From Neodontobutis hainanensis (lineage: Eukaryota; Chordata; Actinopteri; Gobiiformes; Odontobutidae): a stretch of DNA of 64,000 bases. Positions 27,642 to 41,300 of the stretch are shown piece after piece. Every line of letters begins with the position of its first letter. Position 1 is the first letter of the stretch. Location: contig JALDNG010000006.1 in NCBI GenBank assembly GCA_024349245.1, forward strand, positions 5,892,001 to 5,956,000, given 5' to 3'. Below the pieces are notes generated by a model. It saw only the letters and a list, made by a program, of their open reading frames with translations, was not told the origin of the DNA and searched no databases. The position numbers and the translations under genes were made by a program.

Positions 27642-30600
27642 CTATATAATATCTAATAATTCTAATCAAAGTAATCACATTAAACATTGTAATAATCACA
27701 TTCAGTTCATTTAAAAATGTGCATATTTACTACCCTCATACATTAAATTAATTAAATACATTAATATAGTGTTCTTTTTTATACAGTTTATAAAAAAAAA
27801 CACTAGATTAATAAAAAGAATAAAAATAAAATAATCGTTAGATTAGTCAACAGAAAATATTATCGTTAGTTGCAGCTCTAGTTAGTTGTGATATCGCCTT
27901 TTTTGCATGAAAGTTTAAAATTAGCTTATATAAATGCAGTTTGAACAAGAATGTTTTAATGTAGACATATAGAATCATCATACTGGTGTGATTGTATGCA
28001 TCAAAGTTTTAATTCAAGGCTAAGGCAAAATATCAAGATATATATCGCGTATCGTGACAGGGCCTAAAAATATTGCGGTATTTATAAAAGGCCATATTGA
28101 CCAGCCCTACCACTGCATAAAAGATCTATTTGTAAACATTACTAATCATTTTGAATCAGACCAGTGATACACTTATCCATCACGCTGTCTGGGATAATTC
28201 TACTAAGTGCATAGACCTCAATAAGAATTACTCCCTTTGCATCCAGTTGGTCATTCAGGTAAGGTAGTGTCCCAGTCATGGCACTATAAACCCTTCTAAA
28301 AATATCCTACACCGCTCCTTCCTGCCGCAGGACTATATTTAGCTTGGCGTTATCAATCCTATCCGTGCAGGGCGACATATCTCCCCTCCCCGGCAGAGAA
28401 TCAATGCTCTGTCAGAGGGCCCCCGAAGATGCATCAGAGAGAAGAGGGAGTAGAGAGGCACACTCCTCTGTGGATATATTGAGACCCTCCCGAGAAGCAA
28501 AGGGTGGAAACGGCTGAAGAGATGGCTGTTTTTTGCTTCTCGAATGCTACTGTTGTTGCTCATCACCAGGGGCAGTCAGGCAGAGATACAAACACCAGTC
28601 AGAAATCATGCTCTCATAACAAGGGGTCACATTGAGATGTTAGCCGTTCCTGCTGTGGCTGGATTGGGATTGCCCACAACTGTCAACGCAGTAACGACAT
28701 AAAGGACACCAAGGGAGAGTGCGTCAGAAGTGTTGGTTGTATTTTTTTTCACAGCAGATGGTTCCGAGATGTGACACTCACTTTCTCTGTGTCCTCTTTC
28801 AGTGACAACAAGAGTCAAAATGTGTTATATTAAAGTATTTAACTATAGAAACAGAGAAAATTCATTTAGATGGTTCTACTTTGGAGTTCTGTTTTGTTTA
28901 TGAAAATATGGCACTGTTGCTGCACATCATTTTGTACAAGTTAGCTCTAATGTCTCTATTTCTTGACCGTTGCATCCTTTCACATTTTAAAATCTGGTTC
29001 CCATGACGATATGCAGAAGGTCCTGAACAGTTTTGTTCTCAATTAACCCCTTTTAATGACGACTAACCTTAGGCTATAATACAGACATGGCAACAACTTT
29101 CGGGAGCCTCCCAGTCCCATTAGCCTTTTGAGGGATTGTTTTTAGACAAACTTTTTGAAAGAGTAAAAAAAGAACACAAAGAGGCTCAAAGTACAGTGTA
29201 GAGTCCAACCCCCAGTTCTGTTTGCATCCTTTCAAAGATTCGCGCTGAAAATTTTCTTATCTGAAATAGAAGCGCAGTTCATAGGCCTTCAAAATAATTC
29301 ACTCTTAAATAATTAACTTCACACTATCTGATCTGAATAAATGAGTGATCTATGAGATAAGATGGATTAACTGGACTTTGGTAAAGACAAATGATAAAGT
29401 ATCATTGGCTGCTTCCTTTTGTAAATGACAAATGTTTGGGAATCGGCCCATGGCACTAACCATCGCTCTCTGTCCCTAAGTCGTTTCACAAATTAGCCTC
29501 AATTAGCTTCCAAATATCTGCACATGTACTTTTTGGTGAAGGCCCCCTTGGATGAATTTCAAGCTGTGGATGATATGATGAGTGAACTCTTTCTTGGACA
29601 CACCAAAAAAATGAGTGCAGGACGCCAGTAACAGCTGCAGGCCTCTCCGCTTTCATTCTCACCTAAATGTAACCTGCTGTACTCGTTCTAACTGTCAACC
29701 CTTAACTTTGATCAAGCCAGCTGCTGTGGACGATGGGACTCCTCTGCAGACATTGCTGCGGTACAAAAGATGGATTAGTCTTTGATAGTTTTGCTGATAG
29801 GGCATTGTGGTGGGATTTAATAAGCCAATTACTTGCCACATTGGCTTGACAAAGGTGGAGCTTTGGAGGCACCAAGAATGCTAATTAAAATGGGAAGAGC
29901 AAAGCAGCAGAAACTAGACTGATCTTGTAATGTTGTACAGTGCCACCCACACACTAAGGGGGTTTTCTTTGTCATGTTCTCATGAATTGCTTTGACATAG
30001 GTTTTTATTTTGAACTTTTTATTTCTGTTTCTGTTTCCATTTAATCAGCTTCTATTGGAGTTTTGCTAGTTTCATCAAAGCAACACTTTTTATCTCAAAC
30101 TCATGGGGTCTGAAGATAATAAAAACAAGAGCCTCTATTTTATCCTGATGGTTTCTTGACATGAAACTGAATCAAACATGTGCTGGGTTCAAAAGACACT
30201 CCCTCACTACCATCTCAACAGGACACATACCAGAAGCTATTACATCCACAAATTTTATTGAGTGGTCATAGTTATATCAGCAGCAGAATTGTCTCGTTTT
30301 AGTGCTTTTATTGGGTATACATCCTGAAAAGTTGTTGCTTTAAATCTCCATAGCTTTTAGTCTGCTTTACAGTATATTGCTTTGTGCCAAGCTTAAGAAA
30401 GTTGGTTTCTTCTGTAGGTTCTGCGATTATGTTTCATATGCCAAACCCTTATTATTTTAATGAATGGTCAAATATTTTTATTACATGAGACATTCAGTGT
30501 CATGATTCTAGTTCAGAAATAATCCGTCTAAGCAATAAAATGAAGAAGCTGACACATAAGAATTCCTTGAAACCTTGAAAGAGGTTGGTACGAAGGATGC

Positions 30601-32340
30601 AGTAGTTAGTAATTAGTAATTAGATATTTATTAGTTAGTAGTTAGTAAAAAAATAATGTGATAAGTAGTGTATTTCTCTGGAAAATATTGTTAAATTTAA
30701 TTTTTTTTGTATTTTCAAACGGAATTTCTTTTTATGTACTTATGTGGATAATCTCTGTTGGCCCCACTGCAGTACTTTCACGTTCCACCAAGGGGCCTCG
30801 GACCATAGTTTGGGAACAACTGGTTTAAGAAACATGCCCTTTTACTGTATCCTATAATGTTAGGATAAAAAATTGTGTCTCTCCCATCGTTCTACTTGCA
30901 CTGTAACATCTGTCTGTGCCGTTTTCTTCTACTATTTATTATACTTAATGCCAAGGATATTTGCTGTGCATAAATAGCTGCAAATAAAATTTCACTAAAC
31001 CTTTTGGTGAAATGCTTGAGCAGTGGCTGAGTCCTGCCCAGTCACATTAGACATCGAGAGTTGAGTTCTACAAAACCCAAATCAGTGCAATGGTGGACAC
31101 AAACGTAGAAGTGTTCAGTCATATTCAAGAGAAGCTTGTGAAGCAGAAATCAAATGCATATCTCTGAGGTATCCTTCCAATATAAACGCTTACATATACT
31201 GTATTTTATACCTCATAAAAACACCATTTCTCCGTGGGACTATATTTCAGGATTCTGAAAGCTTCACTTTGCACATTGGCGTGATGGGTTCCATGTTTTT
31301 TACTAGAAATGGCTTGTCACATAATTCTGTTTATATATCTATTCAGTCATAAATACCTTGTTGCACAAATTACTAAACCCATTCAGTACACTCATGTAAA
31401 CTTCTATTCATATTTATTTGATAAATACTCCAATTGAAACTGCTATAAATATTTAGGATAATAAAATATTAAAGCCTACAGTGTTGTACATATGGCGGCT
31501 GCTCATCTTGTCACTTTTCTTAGTCCAGGAGGGTCTCACTAATCTAATATCAGCTTCCCTGCAGCCCTGCTGAGATACCGTGTGTCTTTTCACAGGGCTC
31601 AATACAACACTACTCCTGTCCTGTTTGTTGTTTTTTTTTAATTTTTATTTATTTTTTTATCTACATGGGGAGACACCTTCCAATCTATACAGTCTATCAG
31701 TAAATCTAAATTAAGGAAATCGCACCACAGCTTGCCCCTGTCCTCTGGCGTTCCGTTCATTAATTAGACGTCTAAAAATATCAAACCCCTCCAAGACTTA
31801 ATTAACCCATCGACTCTGCGCGGTAGCTTGTGCATGCCTGTCTTTGGAGTGGAGACGAATGACTTTTATCAGTGTGTGTTGTTAAGGGTGATTGGGTCTG
31901 CTTGTGTCTATCAGTGCTTGCTTGTCTGTGTTTGTACATGTACTGGCCAGAAGTAAATAAGCTGTTTATTGGTAACAGTAACTAATCTAAACCTCTGTTT
32001 CATGCTTATATAACAGTGTTGCAGTAAAGGATCTGAAAGAAATCATCTTTTCTTCATCATCTTTTGCATCTTTTCAAATTTGCAATCATAGGCTTTATGG
32101 CATCATTTAGTCACTATGGCGAGTAGAGCCTTCAGCCGCTCTGCTCCCCCCCGGACCCCCACAACAACAGACTCACTGTCACATTTTATATCCAATCTCA
32201 AAACACATCTGTTCAGACTGGTCTACTCACTCCCACCATTGATCTCTATTGTCTATTGTTGTTTTGTTTTTGACTATTATATGTGCTATTAGGTTTTTAT
32301 TATTGTTGAATGTCCAGAAAGGCACATTATAAATAAAGTA

Positions 32341-32395
<55 letters not shown>

Positions 32396-35300
32396 TTAAA
32401 TACTACTCTGATCATACTATAATATGTACTAAATTATTTATGTTATCATTTTCCATAGTCCAGGCTGCAAACTAAAAGTCATTTTAATAACGTTTTTGTG
32501 TCGCATTAGTTCATGTCCTCACCAATATCTTCAAATTAGCACAATATGTATCCATGTATTGATACAACAGATTCAGATTAGAGTCTCTGCCTAAATGAGA
32601 TCAATATTTAATAAAAAAAAAGGACTTACAAACAGTCATAACAGTCAGATTTGCCATGATAGTTTACTTTAAAGGGTTGTGTTCAAGAACGATACTGTTT
32701 GAATGGACATGTAAAATATAAAGCAAATTATAAATGGCAATTAATCTTTAAAAGTTGGTACTACAGCCATCCTTCACTGACGCACATCAAAACGGCACAT
32801 AGGCTGCTTGGTGCAGGGTGGTTAGCACTCCTGCCGCACAGGAAGGTCCTGGGTTTGATTCTTATCCAGGGCAGGTCCACAGACAGCTGACCAATTGGGG
32901 CGCAGTGGCTCAGTGGTAGAGTGGTCATCCTTCAACCAAAGGTAGGCGGTTTGATTCCCACTCTCCCCACAGTTCATACTGTCATTGTGTCCTTGGGCAA
33001 GACACTTAACCCACCTTGCCTTCAGTTGCTGAAACACTGGTAATTAGAAGCTTAATGTAAGTCGCTTTGGATAAAAGTGTCAGCTAAACGAATAAAATGT
33101 AATCGACCTACCTGGTTAAATAAAGAATAAATATCAAACATCATTAGAATTTCTAGTTGTATTATAGCAACAATTTTAAAATGTATCTCCTAATTCCCGC
33201 AGCACTGTTTTTTTTAGATAAATACATATATATACATATATATTATATATACCTAACAATAATTTATACTGCTGTACTTAGTTGATGATTAAATAATACA
33301 ACTTGTTTGTATCTCAAAGGATTACATTAACAGTGGTTGCCAAAATGATTATAACACCTGACCGATCTGAAAATACTGACCTTTTTTTATTATAGGCCTA
33401 GCTCTTTTTTTTGTGGAAAATGATCCAAATCTCCTTATGATGGCTCTATTCTATATTTCTAATATAGAATAGAGATATATACAGAGCATAATGATGACTT
33501 TGTTAGTAGATATTTCCTGCGTTTAATGGGTATTTTAATGGCCAGATCAACAAAAACCTACTCAGTGTGTAATCTCTCAATATCAGTCATGTCCTCCTCC
33601 TCCAGGGTTAATTGATGACGTAGTTAACACTTTCAAGACAAAGGTCCCAGTCCTTTTGATTACCGATATCAGGATTGTAATGAAATAATCAATTATAAAA
33701 TGTGTAGGAGCTGATGCGCGCTTTTTTGTCAAAGGTCATTCCTATTCCTCCGCTGTTATAAACAATACATGTAAATGTCACATAAAGACTGAGAACCAAC
33801 CATACAACCCCGATGGTCGTATTTCTGATGATACTTTTAATAGCTCTAGATTGTAATGTACCAACATGACATTTATATCAAAGAAATGATTAGAGCTGTA
33901 TGTTTGACGCGTTTGTGGCATTTGAACACGGCCTATCTCCTGGTGACATTTGCCAGAGCTCGTCAGCTGCTACACTGTGCACTGTGAACCTGTCAGTGTT
34001 GGCTTAGTCTCTGCCTGGCACCAGGATATCACTCCGGTCTGTCCAAATAAGAGTAATCCCTCTTTTTAAACCGTTTATTATTGTTAACAGCGAGGACCAG
34101 TTTCTGTTTTAAACTTTTATTTGTGTGTGTGTATTAATGTTAAGGGAGTATTTAGTTTAATTAAACCTGGAGGTGGGACCAGCTGCCAAGATGTTCAAGA
34201 GACTGATGGATAAAACAGAAAAAGGCCTTTAATTATTTCTGACACCCTTATCTTTTATATAAGTGAAGGCCTTACATCTTCTTCAGCTCACATGTTCCAG
34301 AAAATTTAAATAGTACTTTGTATGTGTGTCCACCATAAATAACTATATAATCTCCTTATTAAATAATTGACTAGTCATTCACATTAAATATTATCACATT
34401 ACTTCATTCAGTTGCTGGAGGTGTCAATAATAACACTGGAGTCCATGAGGGACACAGATATGATCACATTTGGCTCAGGGGCTGTCGTCAACAAGCAACA
34501 CTGACACTGTAAAATCTCCCCAAAATTTAACACCTGTGATTATTTGACCAGTGAGGTTTAAAGCTTAAAAGAGTTAGTAAAGGTTTGTTCTGGCTTTTTG
34601 ATGTCATTGTGAACAGGTAAAACCATAAGGAATTGTGTTTATCTCTAAAATAGTGTACATTTTTTTTAAAAAGCTACTATGGGAAACAACTCATTATGCT
34701 TAAAATCAGTTACTACTTTGTAGATCTAAAATTAGCAATAGAGTCTAATTTAGTCCAAGTAATATGAACAGTCCTTGATCCTTGTTCCTTTTCCCTGCTG
34801 TGTGAACGTAACCTTAAATCTAACATTTCTTCTCCCCGCAACTGAATTAAACTGGTAATTAAAGTGAAATGAGTCTAAAGAAAAGAACGCAAGTGTGTAA
34901 TGAACTTGTGCACAATGATTATCAGTTCACAAAATGCATAAGTGAAGTTAGCCTGGCTGATTTTAATAAGCTGCACAGCCAGTTCCAGTGCAGAAACCTA
35001 TTAGAATGATACAATGACATTTCTACATGCTGTATAATGACATCTAACATTATAGGGTCACACAAAAGATTGTGATTCACAAAATAACTCTGCCCCACAA
35101 GTCTTCTAATCAAGGCATTTAACAATTCGAACAGCTACGTGAGTTCATCCGAGAATGAAAGTGGATGTCTGAGCAAAACCAGCATTAGCCAGCACTTAGT
35201 AATGTGCTGCTTGATGGCTTATACGTAAGTCTCTCTGCTGGCCTTCCTCCCTGTTGAGTTTGAAATATTCTTTCCATATGCAGAAAAGACAGCTAGCAAG

Positions 35301-38300
35301 TGCACCGAGACACCCTGAAAAGGATAATGGCCCCTCTGACGTCTAAATATGCAATTACCTGCTCTAACAAGTAGAGGCAACTGGCAATCTGTAAACCGCA
35401 AAGCTATTTTTGACATCAGGTTTTTGCACCAGTATAGCAGCCAGACATTTCTTGTATTATCTCGTGCTATTTATAGTAGATGATTCTAAACCAAGCTGCT
35501 ACAGATGTGCTCTGACAGCTTTGATGTGTATACACTCATCAGGAAAATGGTCCCTTGTAGCTCAATAGATGAAACTAACTGTGCCAGTGATAGGAGTCCC
35601 ATTCAAGTGACCATCAAACGGGACATTGCTTCAGCATCGGTGGACGTTAGAAAGCATTTTTATGGTTGCTTTGTCTCCATGTGGCTTCATTTTTTTGCTT
35701 TCTAATGTGTTTTAGGTCTCACGGTTTAAAAATGAAATAATATAATGTAATAATATTGAGCCTAAAAATCATCCGCTGTGTGTCTCGACAGGTGCCCCAG
35801 GACGAGTGGGGGGGTTACCCCGGCGGTGGAAAGGATGATGAGATCCCCTGTCGCAGGATGAGGAGCAGCAGCTATGTTAAAGCCATGGGGGATGAAGAGA
35901 GCGGAGAGTCAGACTCCAGCCCCAAGACATCGCCACAGAAGTCGGTGCGGCCAGACGCTCTAGTGAAGGCCATCATCAGACCCAGGGATCTGCTGGACTC
36001 CAAAGGTCTTAAAGCTGTTTGGTCTATCTATCATGTCATCATACAAACGATCACATTTCACTCTTTCACTGCTAAAACGTTTTACACACAGTGGCTTGAT
36101 CCCACAAGGAAAAGTAGCAGTTAGATTAGTTACATTATAATATGTATGTGGATTTACAGTATACTGTAACTGTCTCAATGGAACAAGACGAGCAGGCAGT
36201 GAACACAGTGTTTTTGTAAAGTCAGTTTTTGTCTGTCCTCATTGAAACAAAAGCACTCATAGAATGCCTAAATCCTAATTTTTCCATGAACATTGACTGC
36301 TCATATACATCTTTACACACACAGAGAAATCTACTACAGGTGCTTTACTACCAGGGCTTTCATTCTTCTGGGAGGGATTTCATAAATGGTGAAGGCCGGG
36401 GTAAAGGAAGCACTTATAAGAGGATTACACGGTAGAACAAGCGGAAGCACAATGTCCCAGGAAAGTAAACACAAGTAACTTTGTTATTCGGAGATACAAG
36501 AAACTATGATTGCACTAAGCTCATAAAGATGATATGGAATAATAGGATGCAGTGTCTGTTTAAATAAAATTAACATTGGCTTTCTCACCTCATCTCTATT
36601 ATTTCCAGTTTAATTCCTTTGCAACGGCATACGTCAGAGGACCATAATGCCTTCATTTGTCAAACTTTATATTCGTCACAGTTTATTCAAATTACTATTT
36701 TTTTTTTTTCAAATCAAAATCCTTAAGTGAACCTTTTCAAACATTTTTATTTAACTTTCCATCATATTTTATTATTATAGTCCCCATCATTGTGCTGGAA
36801 TTTTTGAGGAAAGGGAATATGGGTATAATTATGTAACCAAAGTACCCTGAGACATCAACCTTCAGCCTTGTTTTTGATTAAATAACGTTGTGTTGACCTT
36901 GTTTAATTTAGCAAATCCTACAGAAACCAAAGCCAGGACTCCAGTGTTGTAGACCAGACCTTTTCCTGTGAGGAGCTTTCCAGATATGTCTGTAAGGATT
37001 TCAACATACAGACTTGTCATTTGGTCATAATTATAATGTGCAGAGGCAAGCTGAAGACTGAGTAGCTGCTTTCATTTCTAAAATATATGGCTAAATGAAG
37101 TCAGATGCTAATTTAGTGGGACTCAACACAGCAAAAAAGCAGGTGTACATTGAGATTCCAGATGGTGAAAGAGAGGGAGAAAGAAAATCTGATGCAGCTT
37201 GTGGTTCTCCAATTAAAAGCCAGACCTAATGTTTAGTGAAACTTTACCCGGCACATGTCCTGTGTTCTTCAGAAAGTGCCAAAAAGTGGACTTGCTCGAC
37301 CAATTAGTGTGTACACTGACACAGTGTATTGTGATTGGAAGTTGATATGATTTTAAATGGAAAGTCAACAGTGCATTATACACATCGACTGTTTAACCAT
37401 ATTAATCTTAAAATGCACATTCACAATGTACAAGCAAATAGAAAAGAAATGTGTGGACTTAGCCACAGATTGTATTTTCTCATTAGCACATTAACACTAC
37501 GTCTTGAAGGAGAGAATATGTTATGTCATGCCCTGCAGAATGAAAGAGATTTTTCTGTTCATTTCCGTTGTGCAGTGAACTACTCACAAGCCTTGTACTT
37601 CCGCTGCTCCATAAATCAGTTTTGCTGCTTCTTGTCTGCATAAGCCCAAAGGCAAATAATCTGACATAAAATGTAGACATGAAGCAAAGACACTCTTGTC
37701 TGTGACCTCAATGTAGTGTACGACCTGTGACTGACACATAACCACAGTATGTAATGTCCCACAGTGACCGTGACAGACAGGTGATACACACAACGAACAC
37801 AAATGATTGTCATATCCTCGTCTCGCTGACCTCTCTCATTGCCATTCAGAGGCTTTTTAAAACTGCTGCTCTTGGGAAGAGAATGGAAACCCGCAGCGGG
37901 CAACACCCAGCAGAATCCGCCGTTGTTAACCTGACCCTGATGAAAACACAAAAACACAAACAGAATTAATGATGAGCATTTGTGGCTGTGTGTTTAGTGT
38001 CTCACTGCAGGATGACAGGCGATCGGAAGCAGGGACATTCAGCTTTTACTCCTGCACATGCCTCCATAATAACCTAGATATTCATCCTAGTGGATACAAA
38101 ATAACAAATCCAACGTTATGGACAAATATCAAACAGAATCAAAAATATACTTTTAATACAGGCTCCAGAATAGGATGACGTGTACTGGTTTTTTTTCCCT
38201 AGTCATCCAAAGCTTTCCCCTCACTATCTTTTTGAAAAGCTGTAAACAGTGAATGATTCATGAAGATGGAACAGCAGGAAGGCCTATCAGTTGCAGTTAT

Positions 38301-41300
38301 TGTACTCGAAGGCCTCTTGAATAATGGCTTTCTCAGTGGTTAGACCAAGAGTGTGCTGGGCTCTGCTGAAAGGAAGATATTGACAGGCACTGCTTTGGCC
38401 ACAATTGACAGCAGCGGCGGTGTTATTGAGTCTTGCTGTGCAGGTCTGTTCTTGCATTCATTTTAACACCAGATAGAAACCCCTGGGTGTCATTATGGGG
38501 GTCCCGAAGCTCATCAAGGCATACTCCACAATGGGGGATACTTACTCTTTAAAAGCTGATCTGTCAATGGCCCTGTTTACCCGTAGGCTCACAAATGACT
38601 TAAGTTAAATGCAAATGTGAACGACCTTCGAGACGTATTGTCATCTGATCGCTTAACCAAACACCAAGGTTGTTTGCGAGGCATTTCATCATCGTTCTTT
38701 TGTAGTGTAAATGCGAGGGATGCAGCAGCTGTTATATTCTGGCCCTGAGCCAACATTTTTATTATTCCCTTTGCTGTCAGAGACCTTTATTGTAAAAAAA
38801 AATATATGAACTGTCATAAGTCTCCATGACACAGCTCTTTGGTGAATGACACTTTCAAATGGCAGCTATTTGGTGGCATTTTTCTATTCTAATCAATCAC
38901 ATCTAATGGGACAAACAAGAAAGCAAGGCACTGCATTTTTTTTTTTTTCGGGAATAGATGCTCCTACTAGTTTAAACATTGTCTTGATTTTGAATTTTGT
39001 TAAATGGTAATTGATACTCAAATATAAAACTGGTTTGGCAAATGTGTGCAATAGACAATTTTAATGAAACAGGTTGATCATACTTTTTTTTTTATTTTAC
39101 TATCCCTTTATTCTCCTTGTGGGGAAATTCCTAGTTGACAGTCACATCAAGGGGTGCCCAACATGTTTTTGATATTGGTGGGGGAAACCAGAGTACGCTG
39201 AGGAAACCCACGCAAGCCCAGGGAGAACATGCAAACTCCAACCAGAAAGGCCCGGCCTGACCCAGGCGAGCGTGCTAACCACCAGTCACAAAGTCAGGAA
39301 ATAAATGTGTGTGTTCTACAGTGTTCCTATGATTATTTAGAGTTTTTGAGTACCACATACATGCAGCATATGTACTAAATTTAAGTACTGGTTCTTTTTT
39401 GTCTAGTGCTGTTTCTTTAAGTGGCACTTTTTTTCAAATTATAGTGAAACTACAAGAAAATGTTTTTTAAAACCTGTTAGCCCCAAAGTTTTAAGACAAA
39501 GAAGTGTGTTTCTAGAGCACATTGGCTACAAAAGTAACTCCATGTGCTTTACAGAAAAAGATAAAAACAATAGCATAGTAAAAACAAACTTAAAACACTA
39601 AATAAAATAAAGAATATTAAAAACAGATTTACAGCTGTTGTTAATAATCAGAAAGGTGTTTTTAGACTACTTTTGAAAGTGGTTATTGTTGATGCATTTT
39701 TTTTACTGTCTGAAATAATAACTTTAAGGATTTGTTTATACCATTATCCGACCAAGATAGCTTGCATCAAACCCTTGAATACACACTCCATTCCAAGCCG
39801 TTTTGTGAGCAGTGCAATGTTAAGCAACTGGCAAAACCTTACTTACAGTAAAAGTAATGAGCATAAGACAGATGCAATGTTTTTACTTGCACTTTGTGAA
39901 GGCGACAAGTTACACAAGCATCGCATCTAAAATTGGAGTGAAGATGTTTATTAATAGAGCTTTGTAAGCCATGAGACATTTTGCTGCAGGAGATGCTAAA
40001 AACATGCTCTTCTTTCTGCATACCTGTTCCTGTTCAGGATCTCTACTGTTGAGGCACCAGTGTCACCTGGCATCGCCGCTTTCATGTCGTTCAGGTTGAC
40101 TGGAACTGATTCGAACTGGTTTCAAGACAGAAGTAGGCGTTGGTTGAATTTTCCCTGCGCTTGTAGCAATTTGTATTCCCGCAGGAGCATTCACATGGGC
40201 CAAACACAAATTTGACAGCAGCAGCTCCCTCGAGCACATGATGTTAGAGTGAGAACAGGCTGTCAGGTTGTGTCACCCCCTCCTTCATCGCCCCCCTCTT
40301 TCAGGCTCGCTGTCACTTCGATGGGTCATCTCTTTTTGTGCCATGTCATTATTAAAGGATACAGCTCAGCGGGAACACCGTGTGCACTCGAGAGAATGTT
40401 GTTGATGATTGTACTAGTAACTCTTTATCATTATTGACACCCACAACCAATACAACTTAACTCGCAGGTCCTGTAAGACGGAAAGCCCATGATGGGTAGG
40501 AATCAACATTTTGTGCCATAAATGGACCTGCCATTGATGTTGATGAATTAATGATGATGGGAACAGAATGTCAAGTGGCAAACCCTACAATTATCTATTA
40601 GCATAATGACTCACTTTGTCAGTCATTAATGATCAGTCACTGATTACCGCTTACACACACGAACAGAGAAACAATTAACTTCTATCTCCAGCAACTTAAC
40701 TTCTCTTTCAAAGACTTTGGCCACAAAGTGATCATTTCCGCCGTTTTCTCACTTATCTAAAATTACATCTATTTGTGTCTTTGTTCGTTCATAATTGGCT
40801 TGTTGTAATTAATTACGCCTCTTCCTAATTTGCGTCATTTTGAGAAGGGCATGTAGCACCCTCAAATCCCAAGGTCAAACCGAAATTCCAGTTTATTGAT
40901 TTGTGGCAGAAGGGGCGTTAATTTTATACCTTCTTTTTAGACGGCCTTATGCTACAGTTCTACCTATAACAAGTAACAGGGTAGAAAGGACTGTCTCCAG
41001 GTTTTAACTTATCGGGCTTTATCAGTGGATGGCAGATAAAATAAAGGCTAGACTTTGCTTAATCATTCAAAAACATTTTGTGTGAATGTTGTATACTTGT
41101 ATAAATGTATGAGATTCCTGTTGTTTTTAAAGGAAATGCATTAGCACTGGTCAGTGACATTCAAGGAAATTTGCTTTGGTAATTTGCTAAAGAGGCTGAC
41201 ATGTTCTCAAAATAGTTTCCCCTCACTCAAATGGTGATAATAGACATCTCTTCAGACACAGAGGAATGGGTTTATTTCTGATTTCTAAAGGGCTTGCCAA

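Larger units (their letters stand above)
26353..28109. mobile_element. hAT-like DNA transposon, non-autonomous, 8-bp target duplication
   Basis: The element starts TAGGGTG and ends CAGCCCTA, giving short imperfect inverted ends of the TAGGGYTG type. CCACTGCA flanks it on both sides (26345-26352 and 28110-28117), and an 8-bp duplication is the hAT signature. Subterminal 'gatatatcgcg' (left) and 'tatatatcgcgt' (right) also match in inverted sense. The interior has a short open start (ATG at 26695, about 41 codons, acidic with SDSDSEGE), a GC-rich segment with 21-bp repeats (27000-27110) and a long AT run. No hAT transposase catalytic domain is visible. Confidence 0.7.
25624..35791 (+). other. 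dlgap2: dlgap2 intron (about 10.2 kb)
   Basis: It contains the hAT-like element (26353-28109), a LINE 3' end with TTA microsatellite (about 32118-32395), two tRNA-headed repeat pieces back to back (about 32805-33103) and a perfect 14-bp hairpin at 33444-33474. I see no coding exon. Confidence 0.8.
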
